Assembly (NCBI GenBank): GCA_029688955.1
Contig: JARUKZ010000007.1
Coordinates: 62,001-126,000 of the forward strand
Direction of reading: 5' to 3'
DNA from: Chitinispirillales bacterium ANBcel5
GTDB lineage: Bacteria; Fibrobacterota; Chitinivibrionia; Chitinivibrionales; Chitinispirillaceae
Length of the DNA stretch: 64,000 nucleotides
The notes below the pieces were generated by a model, which did not search any database, was not told the DNA's origin, and was given only the letters and a program-made list of their open reading frames with translations. Both the position numbers and the translations under genes were made by a program. Shown here one piece after another: positions 18,240 through 27,012 of the stretch (position 1 is its first letter; each line of letters begins with the position of its first letter).

Positions 18240-20270
18240 ATGATTAAACAGGAAGAACAGACAATACTGATCGTTGATGATGATCAGCTTTTATGCAGTG
18301 CGATTGCCACATATCTGAGTAAAGCAGGATATAAACCGATACTTGCTAACAACGGAACACAGGCACTGCACATACTTGAGCATACATCTCCTAACTGTAT
18401 TATTATTGACCTGTATATGCCTTCTATGAATGGGATTGAACTTCTTGAAGTGTTAAAAGAGAACAACAACAGTATCCCAATTATTATCACTACCGGTCAC
18501 CCTGATATGGATTCCGCGATTAAGGCAATTCAAAATGGTGCCTATGATTATATTATTAAGCCATTCAAATTTGAGGAGATGTTGCAAAAAGTCAACCAGG
18601 CACTCAATTCGACCAAGCTGGTCAGGGAAAACTATGTGCTTTCAGAGCTTGCTTCCCTTCATGAGATTACAGGTAAACTTACTACAACCCACAAAATTGA
18701 AGACCTCCTTGATATTACTTTTGAGCACTGCCTTGAAACAGCTCAGGCTGTAAGTGGATCGATACAGCTCTATGATAAGGAATCTGATGAACTTGTAATT
18801 GTACGCCAAAAAGGTATCGGTAGCGTGAAAACCAGGTCATCACTGGATGAAATGGGTGAGTGGACCATATCCAAATGGGTCTTTAAAAGTTCTGTACCAA
18901 TACTTATTGGCGACAGCGATAAAGTGCCGGGTACCGATATTGAACTTAAAAGAAAAGAGATAAGCTCTTCGATATCTGTTCCTTTAAAGGTAGGCAAAGA
19001 AGTAATAGGTGTTGTGAATTTAAACAGAAAAGATAAAAAACAACCTTTCAGTGCTGTAGATTTAAGTGTAATTGATGTATTAGCCTCACAGGCCAGTATT
19101 GCGATCAATAATGCTTTTCTGTACACTTCAATCAATCAAAAGCTTGATGAGCTATCACTTATCAGCACGTATTCTGAACAACTGATGGGGCTTGTGGATA
19201 GGTATGATGTAATCGGGTGTTTATTTGAGACTGTTAAAAAGCATTTTCACATTGATTTTATAGGGTTTCTTTTTATGCAAAAAAGAAACTATGAATTTCT
19301 TCACTGGGGAAGAGGAGAAGTCGCTGAAGAGAACGTTGAAACAATTTGTGAAAGAGTTCTTGATGAGCATAATAAAAATTCATCACTGAAAGCTATACCT
19401 AAGAAAGTGATAAAACATCACCTCGATCTTAAGCAAGAAAGACCATTTACCGTTACTTATCCTTTTACATTTGAACATATAATACCAGTTAGCTGGGAAG
19501 ATTTAAGATTTGGAACTATATACTTCGCTTCTTCAAGAGAGATAAACGACCCCGCAGAAAAAATATCTCTATTATCAAGCCTGGTAAGTCAAACTCGTAT
19601 CGCGCTTACTAATTCAAAACTATACAATGACATGAAGGAAAATTATATTCGTACTATCAAAGCCCTTGCGATTGCAGTAGATGCCAAAGATACATACACC
19701 CACGGACATTCAGAAAATGTGATGAATATTGCTGAAGACTTAGCACGTGAGATGGAACTTGAAGAAAAACATGTAGGGATTATTCGCGATGCAGGGCTTC
19801 TTCATGATATAGGGAAAATTGGCATTCCCGGTTATATTCTAAATAAACCAGGACCACTTACTTATGAAGAATTCAATGGGATAATGAAAACACATAGCTC
19901 CCTTGGAGCAAATATCGTTAAGGATGTTCCGTTTTTGCAAGATCTGCACAATCTTATCCTCTATCACCACGAACACTATAATGGCGCTGGATATCCTGAA
20001 GGGTTAAAACAAGAGCAGATCCCTATAGGGGCGCGAATTCTTCATGTCGCTGATGCCTATGAGGCAATGACATCAAACAGACCTTATAGGAATAGTCTTG
20101 GAAAAAAGGAAGCTGTTAAACGCCTCGTTGAAAATAGCGGCAGGCAATTCGATCCTCAGGTAGTCGAAGCTTTTTTGAGAATCGCGGAAAAGAAACGGTG
20201 GATCGATGGAGATATAAATAAGTTTTTAAAACAAATCAAAACCGAAACCGGAAAAAAAGAGGCCCCATAA
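18240..20270 (+). CDS. response regulator with GAF domains and HD-GYP output (predicted c-di-GMP phosphodiesterase)
   Basis: 676 residues from ATG at 18240 (TTG at 18228 is an alternative). Receiver domain (about 6-120: ILIVDDDQ, LYMPSMNGIELL, YIIKPF), a GAF domain (about 135-295), a second GAF-like region (about 300-470) and an HD-GYP domain (about 480-660). The HD-GYP motif set is complete: GHSENV, LLHDIGKIGIPGYIL, HHEHYNGAGYPEGL and DAYEAMTSNRPYR. Expected to hydrolyse c-di-GMP when phosphorylated or when ligands bind the GAF domains. No cognate kinase is adjacent. Confidence 0.92.
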   Translation: MIKQEEQTILIVDDDQLLCSAIATYLSKAGYKPILANNGTQALHILEHTSPNCIIIDLYMPSMNGIELLEVLKENNNSIPIIITTGHPDMDSAIKAIQNGAYDYIIKPFKFEEMLQKVNQALNSTKLVRENYVLSELASLHEITGKLTTTHKIEDLLDITFEHCLETAQAVSGSIQLYDKESDELVIVRQKGIGSVKTRSSLDEMGEWTISKWVFKSSVPILIGDSDKVPGTDIELKRKEISSSISVPLKVGKEVIGVVNLNRKDKKQPFSAVDLSVIDVLASQASIAINNAFLYTSINQKLDELSLISTYSEQLMGLVDRYDVIGCLFETVKKHFHIDFIGFLFMQKRNYEFLHWGRGEVAEENVETICERVLDEHNKNSSLKAIPKKVIKHHLDLKQERPFTVTYPFTFEHIIPVSWEDLRFGTIYFASSREINDPAEKISLLSSLVSQTRIALTNSKLYNDMKENYIRTIKALAIAVDAKDTYTHGHSENVMNIAEDLAREMELEEKHVGIIRDAGLLHDIGKIGIPGYILNKPGPLTYEEFNGIMKTHSSLGANIVKDVPFLQDLHNLILYHHEHYNGAGYPEGLKQEQIPIGARILHVADAYEAMTSNRPYRNSLGKKEAVKRLVENSGRQFDPQVVEAFLRIAEKKRWIDGDINKFLKQIKTETGKKEAP

Positions 20271-20418
20271 CCTTATCCCCGCTAAACTGATGTAAATAAA
20301 TGATCTACTGATCCTGGTGCAGGTGATATAAAACATTTGAAGACTTGAACCAATGCAATGCAGGTATTAATTTCTGTCCAATTTTATAGTTTAACCTAAC
20401 CTTTTCGTTTGGAATGAT

Positions 20419-21414
20419 ATGAAAAAAAGTATTTTGCCCTTAATTACAGTTCTGTTTTTGATTATTGTAAGCTGTTCTAAAAACAATGAACAGTCTGAAG
20501 TTGTTGTAATTGTTAATGGTACTGAGATTACCAATCAGGATATAAGTGATGCTACTGAAATTCTAAGACAACAACTTTTACAGTTTTCACCGGAGTCTAT
20601 TCTTGATGATCCCACACAGATGAGAATGAATGTAGCTCAACAGTTGGTTGCTAATCAGCTTATGGTTGAAGAGGCGAGAAAGGAAAAGATCAGTCCTGAT
20701 CCCGAACAAGTTGAAACCGCATTCAAAATGGTCACATCAAGACTTGATGAAGATGAACTTGAGAAAGAACTTGCTAAAATAGGCGAGACTAAGGAAAGTA
20801 TTAAAAACAAAATTGAAGAAGATATGACTGTAGAACTTCTTATGAAAAGACTCTTTGATAATGCGGGTGAAACAACAGATGAGGAGTCTTTGGTGTACTA
20901 TCAAAATAACAAAGAAAATTTTACCGCACCTGCCAGAGTACGCGCTGGACAAATTGTATTATCATTTTCCGATTCCGCAGAAAATGATAAAGAAAACGCC
21001 AGACAAAAAGCAGCCTCTGTGCTCCAAAAAGTAAAAGAGGGTAAAGATTTTGAGCAACTTGCACAAGAGTATTCCTCTCTTTCAAGAGTAGATATGGGAT
21101 GGATTAGAAAAGGTGACCTTAGACCTGATATCGAAGAAAATCTTTTCTCATTAGAAAAAGGTGAGGTAAGCGAAATTATCTCGGCAGAACGCGCGTTTTT
21201 GATACTGAAGAAAACAGATACAGAAGAGGCCCGCCAACTGGATTTCGAAGAGGTAAAAGAAGATATCAGCTCAAAGTTAAGTTTTCAGAAACGAGGGAAG
21301 TTACTGAACGGGTATATCGATCAATTAATTGCTAAAGCAGATGTTGAATATGTGGATCCTACACTAATTCCACCTGATATTAGTATTCCAGTTCAGACAA
21401 TTGAAAATGAATAG
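20419..21414 (+). CDS. SurA/PrsA-like peptidyl-prolyl isomerase lipoprotein
   Basis: 331 residues. Lipoprotein signal with Cys19 (FLIIVSCSKN). A SurA-N-type helical region (about 40-150) precedes a parvulin rotamase domain (about 170-265: RVRAGQIVLSFS, DFEQLAQEYS, DMGWIRKGDL, LEKGEVSEII). A C-terminal helix closes the chaperone clamp. Works in the periplasm as folding catalyst and chaperone for outer-membrane proteins. The gene ends before a strong bidirectional terminator at 21427-21469. Confidence 0.92.
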   Translation: MKKSILPLITVLFLIIVSCSKNNEQSEVVVIVNGTEITNQDISDATEILRQQLLQFSPESILDDPTQMRMNVAQQLVANQLMVEEARKEKISPDPEQVETAFKMVTSRLDEDELEKELAKIGETKESIKNKIEEDMTVELLMKRLFDNAGETTDEESLVYYQNNKENFTAPARVRAGQIVLSFSDSAENDKENARQKAASVLQKVKEGKDFEQLAQEYSSLSRVDMGWIRKGDLRPDIEENLFSLEKGEVSEIISAERAFLILKKTDTEEARQLDFEEVKEDISSKLSFQKRGKLLNGYIDQLIAKADVEYVDPTLIPPDISIPVQTIENE

Positions 21415-21426
21415 TGGAATTATCAA

Positions 21427-21469
21427 TTCTAAAATACAGTTTCATACAAAATGAAACTGTATTTTAGAA
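21427..21469. terminator. bidirectional intrinsic terminator
   Basis: A perfect 19-bp inverted repeat around loop ACAAA lies 12 bp after the PPIase stop and just before the end of the convergent gene at 21472. The arm contains CTAAAATACAGTTTCAT, so A/T runs bound the hairpin on both strands. Confidence 0.85.
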
Positions 21470-21471
21470 AT

Positions 21472-21936
21472 TCATTGAGAACTTTCCTCAATTCGATACT
21501 TTCCATATTTTAGTTTTAAATCGTGAAGTTGATAAGAATCACTGTCCGGTCGCATCCCAGCTTTAAAAAGTGTATCCATAACCTCCAGACTTTCAACAGT
21601 TTTTCTCAAAGTGTTTAAGTCAGTTACAAATACTTCTGCAAGACTTGCCTTTAAAGAATAGTCATTCTCTGCTTTATTCATAATTCGAATTCCATAAGGA
21701 CCGGTAATTTGCTTGAATTTATATGCGTGCAAATTAACCAACTTGTTAACTTTTAGCATCGTTATACGTCTCTCTACAACATAAATAATTGCTCGAAATA
21801 AAGCAGTTATAACTACTAGTGCCCAAATAGAGGATAAAACAAAAAGATACACTAATAGAGCACAAACAAAAGAGATGTAAAAACGATAAAACGTTACAAC
21901 ACCTCTTAGTATAAAAAAGATTGTTTTCATTCTCAT
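21472..21936 (-). CDS. small membrane protein of unknown function
   Basis: 154 residues. Two membrane segments near the N-terminus (about 9-31 and 33-52), the second IWALVVITALFRAIIYVVE, followed by a cytoplasmic or periplasmic region of about 95 residues with charged helices and no recognised motif. Last of three short genes of unknown function on the minus strand, 6 bp after the gene at 21943-22203. Its stop is within 3 bp of the bidirectional terminator. Confidence 0.6.
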   Translation of the reverse strand: MRMKTIFFILRGVVTFYRFYISFVCALLVYLFVLSSIWALVVITALFRAIIYVVERRITMLKVNKLVNLHAYKFKQITGPYGIRIMNKAENDYSLKASLAEVFVTDLNTLRKTVESLEVMDTLFKAGMRPDSDSYQLHDLKLKYGKYRIEESSQ

Positions 21937-21942
21937 GAACTT

Positions 21943-22203
21943 TTATTGGTTGTTGTTGCCAAGCATGCTCTTTAGAGCAAGTGCAATAATTTTTGCACTC
22001 TTCTCGCTAATTTGCTTTTTAGGGGGACTCAGCGATGAAATAGCTTTTCTGTTTTTTACAATAAACTGATCCAAACTTGAAGATGGTTGAATATTGTTTT
22101 TATCAAAATTACCACCTTGTTTTGAAATGTTTTTGCGGGCGGAAGGGTTTTTCTTAAAGCGTTTTAATCCATCTGGGGTTCTGTATAGTGGATTTTCGTA
22201 CAT
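21943..22203 (-). CDS. small basic protein of unknown function
   Basis: 86 residues, Lys/Asn/Ser-rich and without membrane segment. It opens MYENPLYRTPDGLKRFKKNP and ends in a helix SAKIIALALKSMLGNNNQ. No family recognised. The spacing (17 bp after the gene at 22221-22727 and 6 bp before the membrane-protein gene) indicates an operon. Low-complexity middle part suggests a disordered linker between two short helices. Confidence 0.55.
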   Translation of the reverse strand: MYENPLYRTPDGLKRFKKNPSARKNISKQGGNFDKNNIQPSSSLDQFIVKNRKAISSLSPPKKQISEKSAKIIALALKSMLGNNNQ

Positions 22204-22220
22204 TGTGCACTAACCTCATT

Positions 22221-22727
22221 TTAGATTCTAAATTCTCTGTCCAAAATTTCAGAGATGAACCTGTCGATAGAAACCGGGTAGTAGTTGAAGTTGGGGCTGG
22301 AGATCAAGCCGGTTCGTGTATCCTCCTGCCGTGCTAAAGAATCTTCAACCCTGTTCAAGTGTTCCTCAGGACTCTCCTCATACACCTTTATACGGAAATA
22401 TTCACTCTCGACTTTAAGATTTTTTTTACCTGAAAACCCAAAAGAAAAAACTCTTCCCTCTATAGTATCATCAAAAGTTTCGGGATCAAATACTTCACCA
22501 AACGTCTCATGTAATGCACTTGTGGAAATAACAAACTTGGGAGAAACATTTATTTTCCCGTTAACCTCTACGGTATGCGAAGGATTATCGTCTGCTGGGG
22601 AAATTAAAATATAGGGCAGACTGTGATACCCCGAAACAATGCCACACAAGGGCTTGCGTAGTATTTCAGTCCTATGGAAAACCTCACGTAGCTTTTCATT
22701 AAGTTCTGGGTCATTACTGTTCATCAT
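22221..22727 (-). CDS. hypothetical soluble protein
   Basis: 168 residues, acidic and mostly beta-rich as judged by alternating pattern (GIVSGYHSLPYILISPADD, then KINVSPKFVIS). No signal peptide and no recognised motif. First of three co-oriented short genes. A second in-frame ATG at 22724 could be the start; no strong ribosome binding site was seen for either. Confidence 0.55.
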   Translation of the reverse strand: MMNSNDPELNEKLREVFHRTEILRKPLCGIVSGYHSLPYILISPADDNPSHTVEVNGKINVSPKFVISTSALHETFGEVFDPETFDDTIEGRVFSFGFSGKKNLKVESEYFRIKVYEESPEEHLNRVEDSLARQEDTRTGLISSPNFNYYPVSIDRFISEILDREFRI

Positions 22728-22895
22728 AAGCGCAAATGATCTTTCTTAGTGAAATCGTGAATCGTTTTAGCTGGTCGTGGAATTTTGGTTTATATCTATA
22801 TGATACCAATATACGTTTAAAATTTCGGAAATCCAGAGAAATTATTTTAAAAAGAGGCAAATTATATAGGCTTTACCTTTAAATAATTGTACCGC

Positions 22896-23294
22896 TTATG
22901 CTCTATGGTATGGTTTATGAGTAGCTTTGAATCGATCGAATAAAAAAACAGAGGGCGGAAACCAGATAAATGAAACGAGAAATCGGGGAATAAGTGATAT
23001 TGTATTGACCTCTCCTATTGTGAATCTTCCGGAAAGCATCAATATAACAGATACTAAAATCAATGACGAGCAAAGAATGAAGGTCGATTTGGTGCTCCAG
23101 TCAAATTTTCTAAAATATATGCGGTCAGAACCAAATAGTAAGGCGATAAAAAAGGACGCTGTTGCAGGAAACATAATTAGAATCTGTGCAATAATTGGTT
23201 CTTCACCTTGTGACAGTATTAAACTGAAAATTACGGTCCTGAGGAAGGAAATAAGGATAAAAATATTGATAGAGTAGGCTAAAAACTTTCTCAT
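22896..23294 (-). CDS. four-helix membrane protein of unknown function
   Basis: 132 residues from ATG at 23294 (GAGG 8 bp upstream; GTG at 23303 overlaps that site). Four predicted membrane segments (about 10-30, 38-56, 71-90, 103-122) with short loops. No family recognised. It begins 11 bp after the end of the OppF-type ATPase gene, so it may be co-transcribed with the two ATPases, but it is too short for an ABC permease. Confidence 0.6.
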   Translation of the reverse strand: MRKFLAYSINIFILISFLRTVIFSLILSQGEEPIIAQILIMFPATASFFIALLFGSDRIYFRKFDWSTKSTFILCSSLILVSVILMLSGRFTIGEVNTISLIPRFLVSFIWFPPSVFLFDRFKATHKPYHRA

Positions 23295-23304
23295 GTAATT
23301 CACC

Positions 23305-24330
23305 TCACAAAGGGGAGTTGATGGATATTGTATCCGGATTATAGCATGCTACCATGTGTTCTTCACCCTGGTTTTCCAGTGATGGATGAGATGTGCGACA
23401 TCGTGAGCTCCTTCGTGAACAACGTGGGTAAAATGAGCAGCCTGTAGTTGAACTGTATCCCCTGGGATCATCTGCACAATTGACTGCCGATTCAGGGCTG
23501 ATCTTTTTTAGAGGCGTAACGCTTCTAAGTAACAGGTGCGTATACGGATGTAGGGGAGAGGTGAAAATTTGTCGCTCTGTGCCCATCTCTAAAATTTTAC
23601 CCAGATACATCACCCCTATTCTATCTGCTACATGTCGAACAACCGCCAGATCATGTGATATAAAGAGCAGGGTTTGTTTGTATTTCGATTGCAGGTCCTG
23701 GAGTAAATTTATGATCTGAGCCTGGATGGAGACATCAAGGGCACTTACCGGCTCATCTGCTATAATGAATTCCGGTGAAGTAGCAAGTGCCCGGGCTATC
23801 CCTATGCGCTGTCGCTGTCCACCAGAGAACTCATGGGGATAGCGCTCAAGATATGATTTGGACAGGCCTACCTGGCTTAGCATTTCAAGTATTCTCTCTG
23901 TTCTTTGTTTTTTTGAATAAAGACCATGGATAATGAGCGGCTCTTCAAGAATGGCTCGTACATTCATCCGTGGACTCAAAGAGCTGTAAGGATCCTGAAA
24001 AATGATCTGAATGGATTGTCTTAATTTTTTGCGTTCCTTTGTGCTTAGAGCAGACCAGTCTGTGGGACTGTTTTTCCACGGTCCGATACGCATCTGCAAA
24101 CTACCGGAGGTTTTTTCCACAAGTCCCATTATCGACTGTGCAGTGGTAGTTTTTCCACACCCGGATTCACCTACCAGTGCAAAGACCTCACCTGGAAAAA
24201 TAGAAAAGGTAACATCGTCAACAGCTTTCACGTAAGATGAAATTGTGCTAAAAACCCCTTTTCTTACCGGAAAATGAATCTTAAGATTGTTAACCGATAT
24301 ACTGGGTTTCTGTATTTGATTATCACTCAT
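23305..24330 (-). CDS. oligopeptide/dipeptide-type ABC transporter ATPase, OppF/DppF-like
   Basis: 341 residues. Walker A GESGCGKTTTAQS, signature FSGGQRQRIGIARALA, Walker B FIIADEPVSALDVS. The C-terminal oligopeptide-transporter extension is present, with HPYTHLLLRSV and the cysteine cluster GCSFYPRCSRRSSRC. Overlaps the OppD-type gene by 8 bp. Together they form the heterodimeric motor of a peptide (or nickel) importer; the permeases and binding protein are not in the window. Confidence 0.9.
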   Translation of the reverse strand: MSDNQIQKPSISVNNLKIHFPVRKGVFSTISSYVKAVDDVTFSIFPGEVFALVGESGCGKTTTAQSIMGLVEKTSGSLQMRIGPWKNSPTDWSALSTKERKKLRQSIQIIFQDPYSSLSPRMNVRAILEEPLIIHGLYSKKQRTERILEMLSQVGLSKSYLERYPHEFSGGQRQRIGIARALATSPEFIIADEPVSALDVSIQAQIINLLQDLQSKYKQTLLFISHDLAVVRHVADRIGVMYLGKILEMGTERQIFTSPLHPYTHLLLRSVTPLKKISPESAVNCADDPRGYSSTTGCSFYPRCSRRSSRCRTSHPSLENQGEEHMVACYNPDTISINSPL

Positions 24331-25279
24331 ACAGATGGCACCTTACCTTATGTTGTTCATTTAACAAAACCATTTCAGGGTGTTGAATTGTGCATTTTTC
24401 CATGCTTTGGGGGCATCTGGGGTGAAAGGGGCAACCATCGGGGATGTCCTGTGGCGCCGGAACTTCCCCGGGAATTACTCGCAGCCTATCCTTTTTCTTA
24501 TGGATTGTAGGAATGGTTTCCAGAAGACAGCGGGTATAGGGATGCATTGGGGAGTCAAAAAGCTCATCAGTTTGGGCTTGTTCAAGGACCTCGCCTGCAT
24601 ACATTACGATCACTTCATGAGCTAAATCTGCAACAATGCCCATGTTGTGGGTAATTAGAATCATGCTCATGTCCCTTGTATCCTGCAAACTCTTCAGTAA
24701 CTCGAGCAGTTTTGCCTGCACTGTTACATCCAGTGCAGTGGTAGGCTCATCAGCGATCAAAATTCTTGGAGAACATGCCAGCGCCATAGCAATCATTACT
24801 CTCTGGCGCATACCACCGCTAAGTTGGTGGGGATAACTTTTAATTACTCTTATAGGATCGTTTATCCCTACTTCACCAAGGATTTTTTTAGTAGCAAAGA
24901 ACGCTTTTAAGGGGTCCATTGATCGGTGAAGTTGTAAAACTTCTTTGATTTGATCGCCGCATGAAAACACCGGATTAAGAGATGTCATTGGGTCCTGAAA
25001 AATCATTGAAATACTCTGACCCCGTATCTTGCGCATCTCTTTTTCAGAACACTTCACCAGGTCTTTTCCCTTAAACAGTATGCTTCCTGAATCTATTTTG
25101 CCCGGTGGAGATGGCACCAGACGCATTATTGAAAGAGCACTGATGCTTTTACCGCACCCCGATTCGCCTACTATACCCAAAGTCTTCTTTTCCGGGAGAT
25201 TAAAAGAAACCCCCCGTACAACATGTACTGGCTTTTTATGGATAGTGAATGAAACGTGCAAATCGTTGCAGCAGAGCAT
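24323..25279 (-). CDS. oligopeptide/dipeptide-type ABC transporter ATPase, OppD/DppD-like
   Basis: 318 residues. Walker A GESGCGKSISALS, signature LSGGMRQRVMIAMALA, Walker B ILIADEPTTALDVT, and the Opp-type C-terminal tail with HPYTRCLLETIP and CPFHPRCPQSMEKC. Pairs with the OppF-like subunit encoded downstream with an 8-bp overlap. It lies 125 bp downstream of pdxJ on the same strand. Substrate cannot be told from the ATPases. Confidence 0.9.
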   Translation of the reverse strand: MLCCNDLHVSFTIHKKPVHVVRGVSFNLPEKKTLGIVGESGCGKSISALSIMRLVPSPPGKIDSGSILFKGKDLVKCSEKEMRKIRGQSISMIFQDPMTSLNPVFSCGDQIKEVLQLHRSMDPLKAFFATKKILGEVGINDPIRVIKSYPHQLSGGMRQRVMIAMALACSPRILIADEPTTALDVTVQAKLLELLKSLQDTRDMSMILITHNMGIVADLAHEVIVMYAGEVLEQAQTDELFDSPMHPYTRCLLETIPTIHKKKDRLRVIPGEVPAPQDIPDGCPFHPRCPQSMEKCTIQHPEMVLLNEQHKVRCHLYE

Positions 25280-25404
25280 TATTGTTAACCATCTCCTTAT
25301 GTGTTTTAATCTACAATGGTTGAATTCTGTGTATTTAGTACCGGATCAGAGAAAAATTGTTTCAGGATCAGCTGCTTTTGGATTTTCTCTTCTGAAACAT
25401 ACGC

Positions 25405-26112
25405 TTAAATCAGAGCCAGCATATCTCTTATAGCATTTTCCAGGCCCACAAGAGCTGCCCGTGAAATAATTGAGTGGCCAATATTCAACTCCTCCATTTG
25501 ATCAATCTGTGCAACAGCAGATACATTCTGATAATTAAGACCGTGCCCGGCATTAACGTGAAGTCCCAAAGTGGTGGCTGCTTTTGCGCAATCTTTTAAC
25601 TTCTCCAGCTCCTCTTTTTGGGCAGAATATTTGGCGTTGGCATAATACCCGGTATGCAGTTCAATGTGGGTGGCACCAATTCGTCTTGCTGATTTAATTT
25701 CGTTAATTTCAGGGTCAATGAAAAGACTGACCTGTATATGATTGCTGACCAGAGTTTCAATAATTTTGGCAAGCTCTTTTTCCCGTTCCCTGACCGGCAA
25801 ACCCCCTTCGGTGGTAAGCTCTTCTCTTTTTTCCGGAACAAGTGTAACCATGTAAGGTAAGACATCAACTGCAATATTAACCATCTCGGCTGTAGGAGCC
25901 ATTTCAAGGTTAAGGTGTGTACCTACCGTTTGTTTTAAAATATAGATATCTCGATCCTGAATGTGACGCCGGTCCTCTCTAAGATGGGCTGTGATGCCAT
26001 TTGCACCAGCCAATTCAGCTATGACCGCGCCATGAATAGGGTCTGGTTCCTTTCCGCCTCGTGCCTGCCGAATAGTTGCCAGGTGATCGATATTTACACC
26101 AAGTGTCGCCAT
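25405..26112 (-). CDS. pdxJ: pyridoxine 5-phosphate synthase
   Basis: 235 residues, full length for PdxJ (about 240). Condenses 3-amino-2-oxopropyl phosphate with 1-deoxyxylulose 5-phosphate to make pyridoxine 5-phosphate. Seen: [14 protein letters not shown] at the N-terminus, [16 protein letters not shown] (substrate phosphate loop), [19 protein letters not shown] and [13 protein letters not shown], all conserved in the family. It lies upstream of the two Opp-type ATPases and downstream of tRNA-Leu on the same strand. Implies the DXP-dependent route to vitamin B6. Confidence 0.95.
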   Translation of the reverse strand: MATLGVNIDHLATIRQARGGKEPDPIHGAVIAELAGANGITAHLREDRRHIQDRDIYILKQTVGTHLNLEMAPTAEMVNIAVDVLPYMVTLVPEKREELTTEGGLPVREREKELAKIIETLVSNHIQVSLFIDPEINEIKSARRIGATHIELHTGYYANAKYSAQKEELEKLKDCAKAATTLGLHVNAGHGLNYQNVSAVAQIDQMEELNIGHSIISRAALVGLENAIRDMLALI

Positions 26113-26267
26113 TTTTACCTCACCAGTTTTAAGTTAACTCAATTAAATTATTATTTGCGCTCAAAAAACAGTAGGAAATTGAGGTAATCAATATTAATTC
26201 CGCGCTTTTACAGTGCTTTGATCAGAATGTATATACGGGCAGAGTTATATTTTGGGGAAAAATGAGT

Positions 26268-26354
<87 letters not shown>

Positions 26355-26410
26355 AATAGGCAAGAAAATTAATTTATTGGTGATAAAAAAGCAATGAAGA
26401 ATATTAAATA

Positions 26411-26668
26411 TTACAGGTCATTGTCATTCTCACCGCTATTTTTCCACTCTTCATCGTCGGCATCGTTTTCCGGTGATTCATTCTCTTTATTGAGATCCAT
26501 TATGGTCTCTTCAATAATTGCTGTAGCGTTCATTTCGATAAATTCACATACCTCATCACTATCCGCGGTTCCATTATCCCTGAGATAATCGAGGATAGAC
26601 AGACCGGTCGCTAGCATTATATTGTGAACCAGGTTTTCGTCAAAAAGTTTGCAATGTTTTCCACTCAT
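26411..26668 (-). CDS. small acidic protein of unknown function
   Basis: 85 residues with a strongly acidic C-terminal tail (KENESPENDADDEEWKNSG). The first half is helical (LVHNIMLATGLSILDYLRDN). No recognised domain, no signal peptide. Monocistronic between tRNA-Leu and a 344-bp intergenic region. Might bind a basic partner such as a DNA-binding protein, but this is only inference from charge. Confidence 0.55.
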   Translation of the reverse strand: MSGKHCKLFDENLVHNIMLATGLSILDYLRDNGTADSDEVCEFIEMNATAIIEETIMDLNKENESPENDADDEEWKNSGENDNDL

Positions 26669-27012
26669 CAGACTTCCTTCTTCTTTGCTGTACCCAAAAT
26701 CTTGCTCATGAATACCAATTATATACCAAACTTATAATAATCGTCAATAAATTTTAAAAAATGACTCGATAGTCACTTCTCTCCAGAAAGATTTATCTCT
26801 ATGATATGCAGCAATCTATTGACTATAATTGGTGTTTAGTTCTATTTTGATGTAGTATATAATATATAGGTGCATTATTCTTTAGATCTGTGCGAAATGA
26901 ACAGTCAGAGCGTAGTGTGCTTATTTTAAGCCGGCAATCCAGAATTACTAAAAAAATTCGTTAGAAAACCGGGCATCTATTTGTTTTCAAAAAAAGGTTC
27001 TCAGGCCCGAAA
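26669..27012. other. intergenic region upstream of the AraC-type regulator
   Basis: 344 bp, very A/T-rich at 26700-26880 and without any plausible gene. It must hold the divergent promoters of the acidic protein and of the membrane-bound AraC-type regulator. TATAAT-like runs occur near 26855-26870, but no spacing to a convincing -35 could be fixed. Confidence 0.5.
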
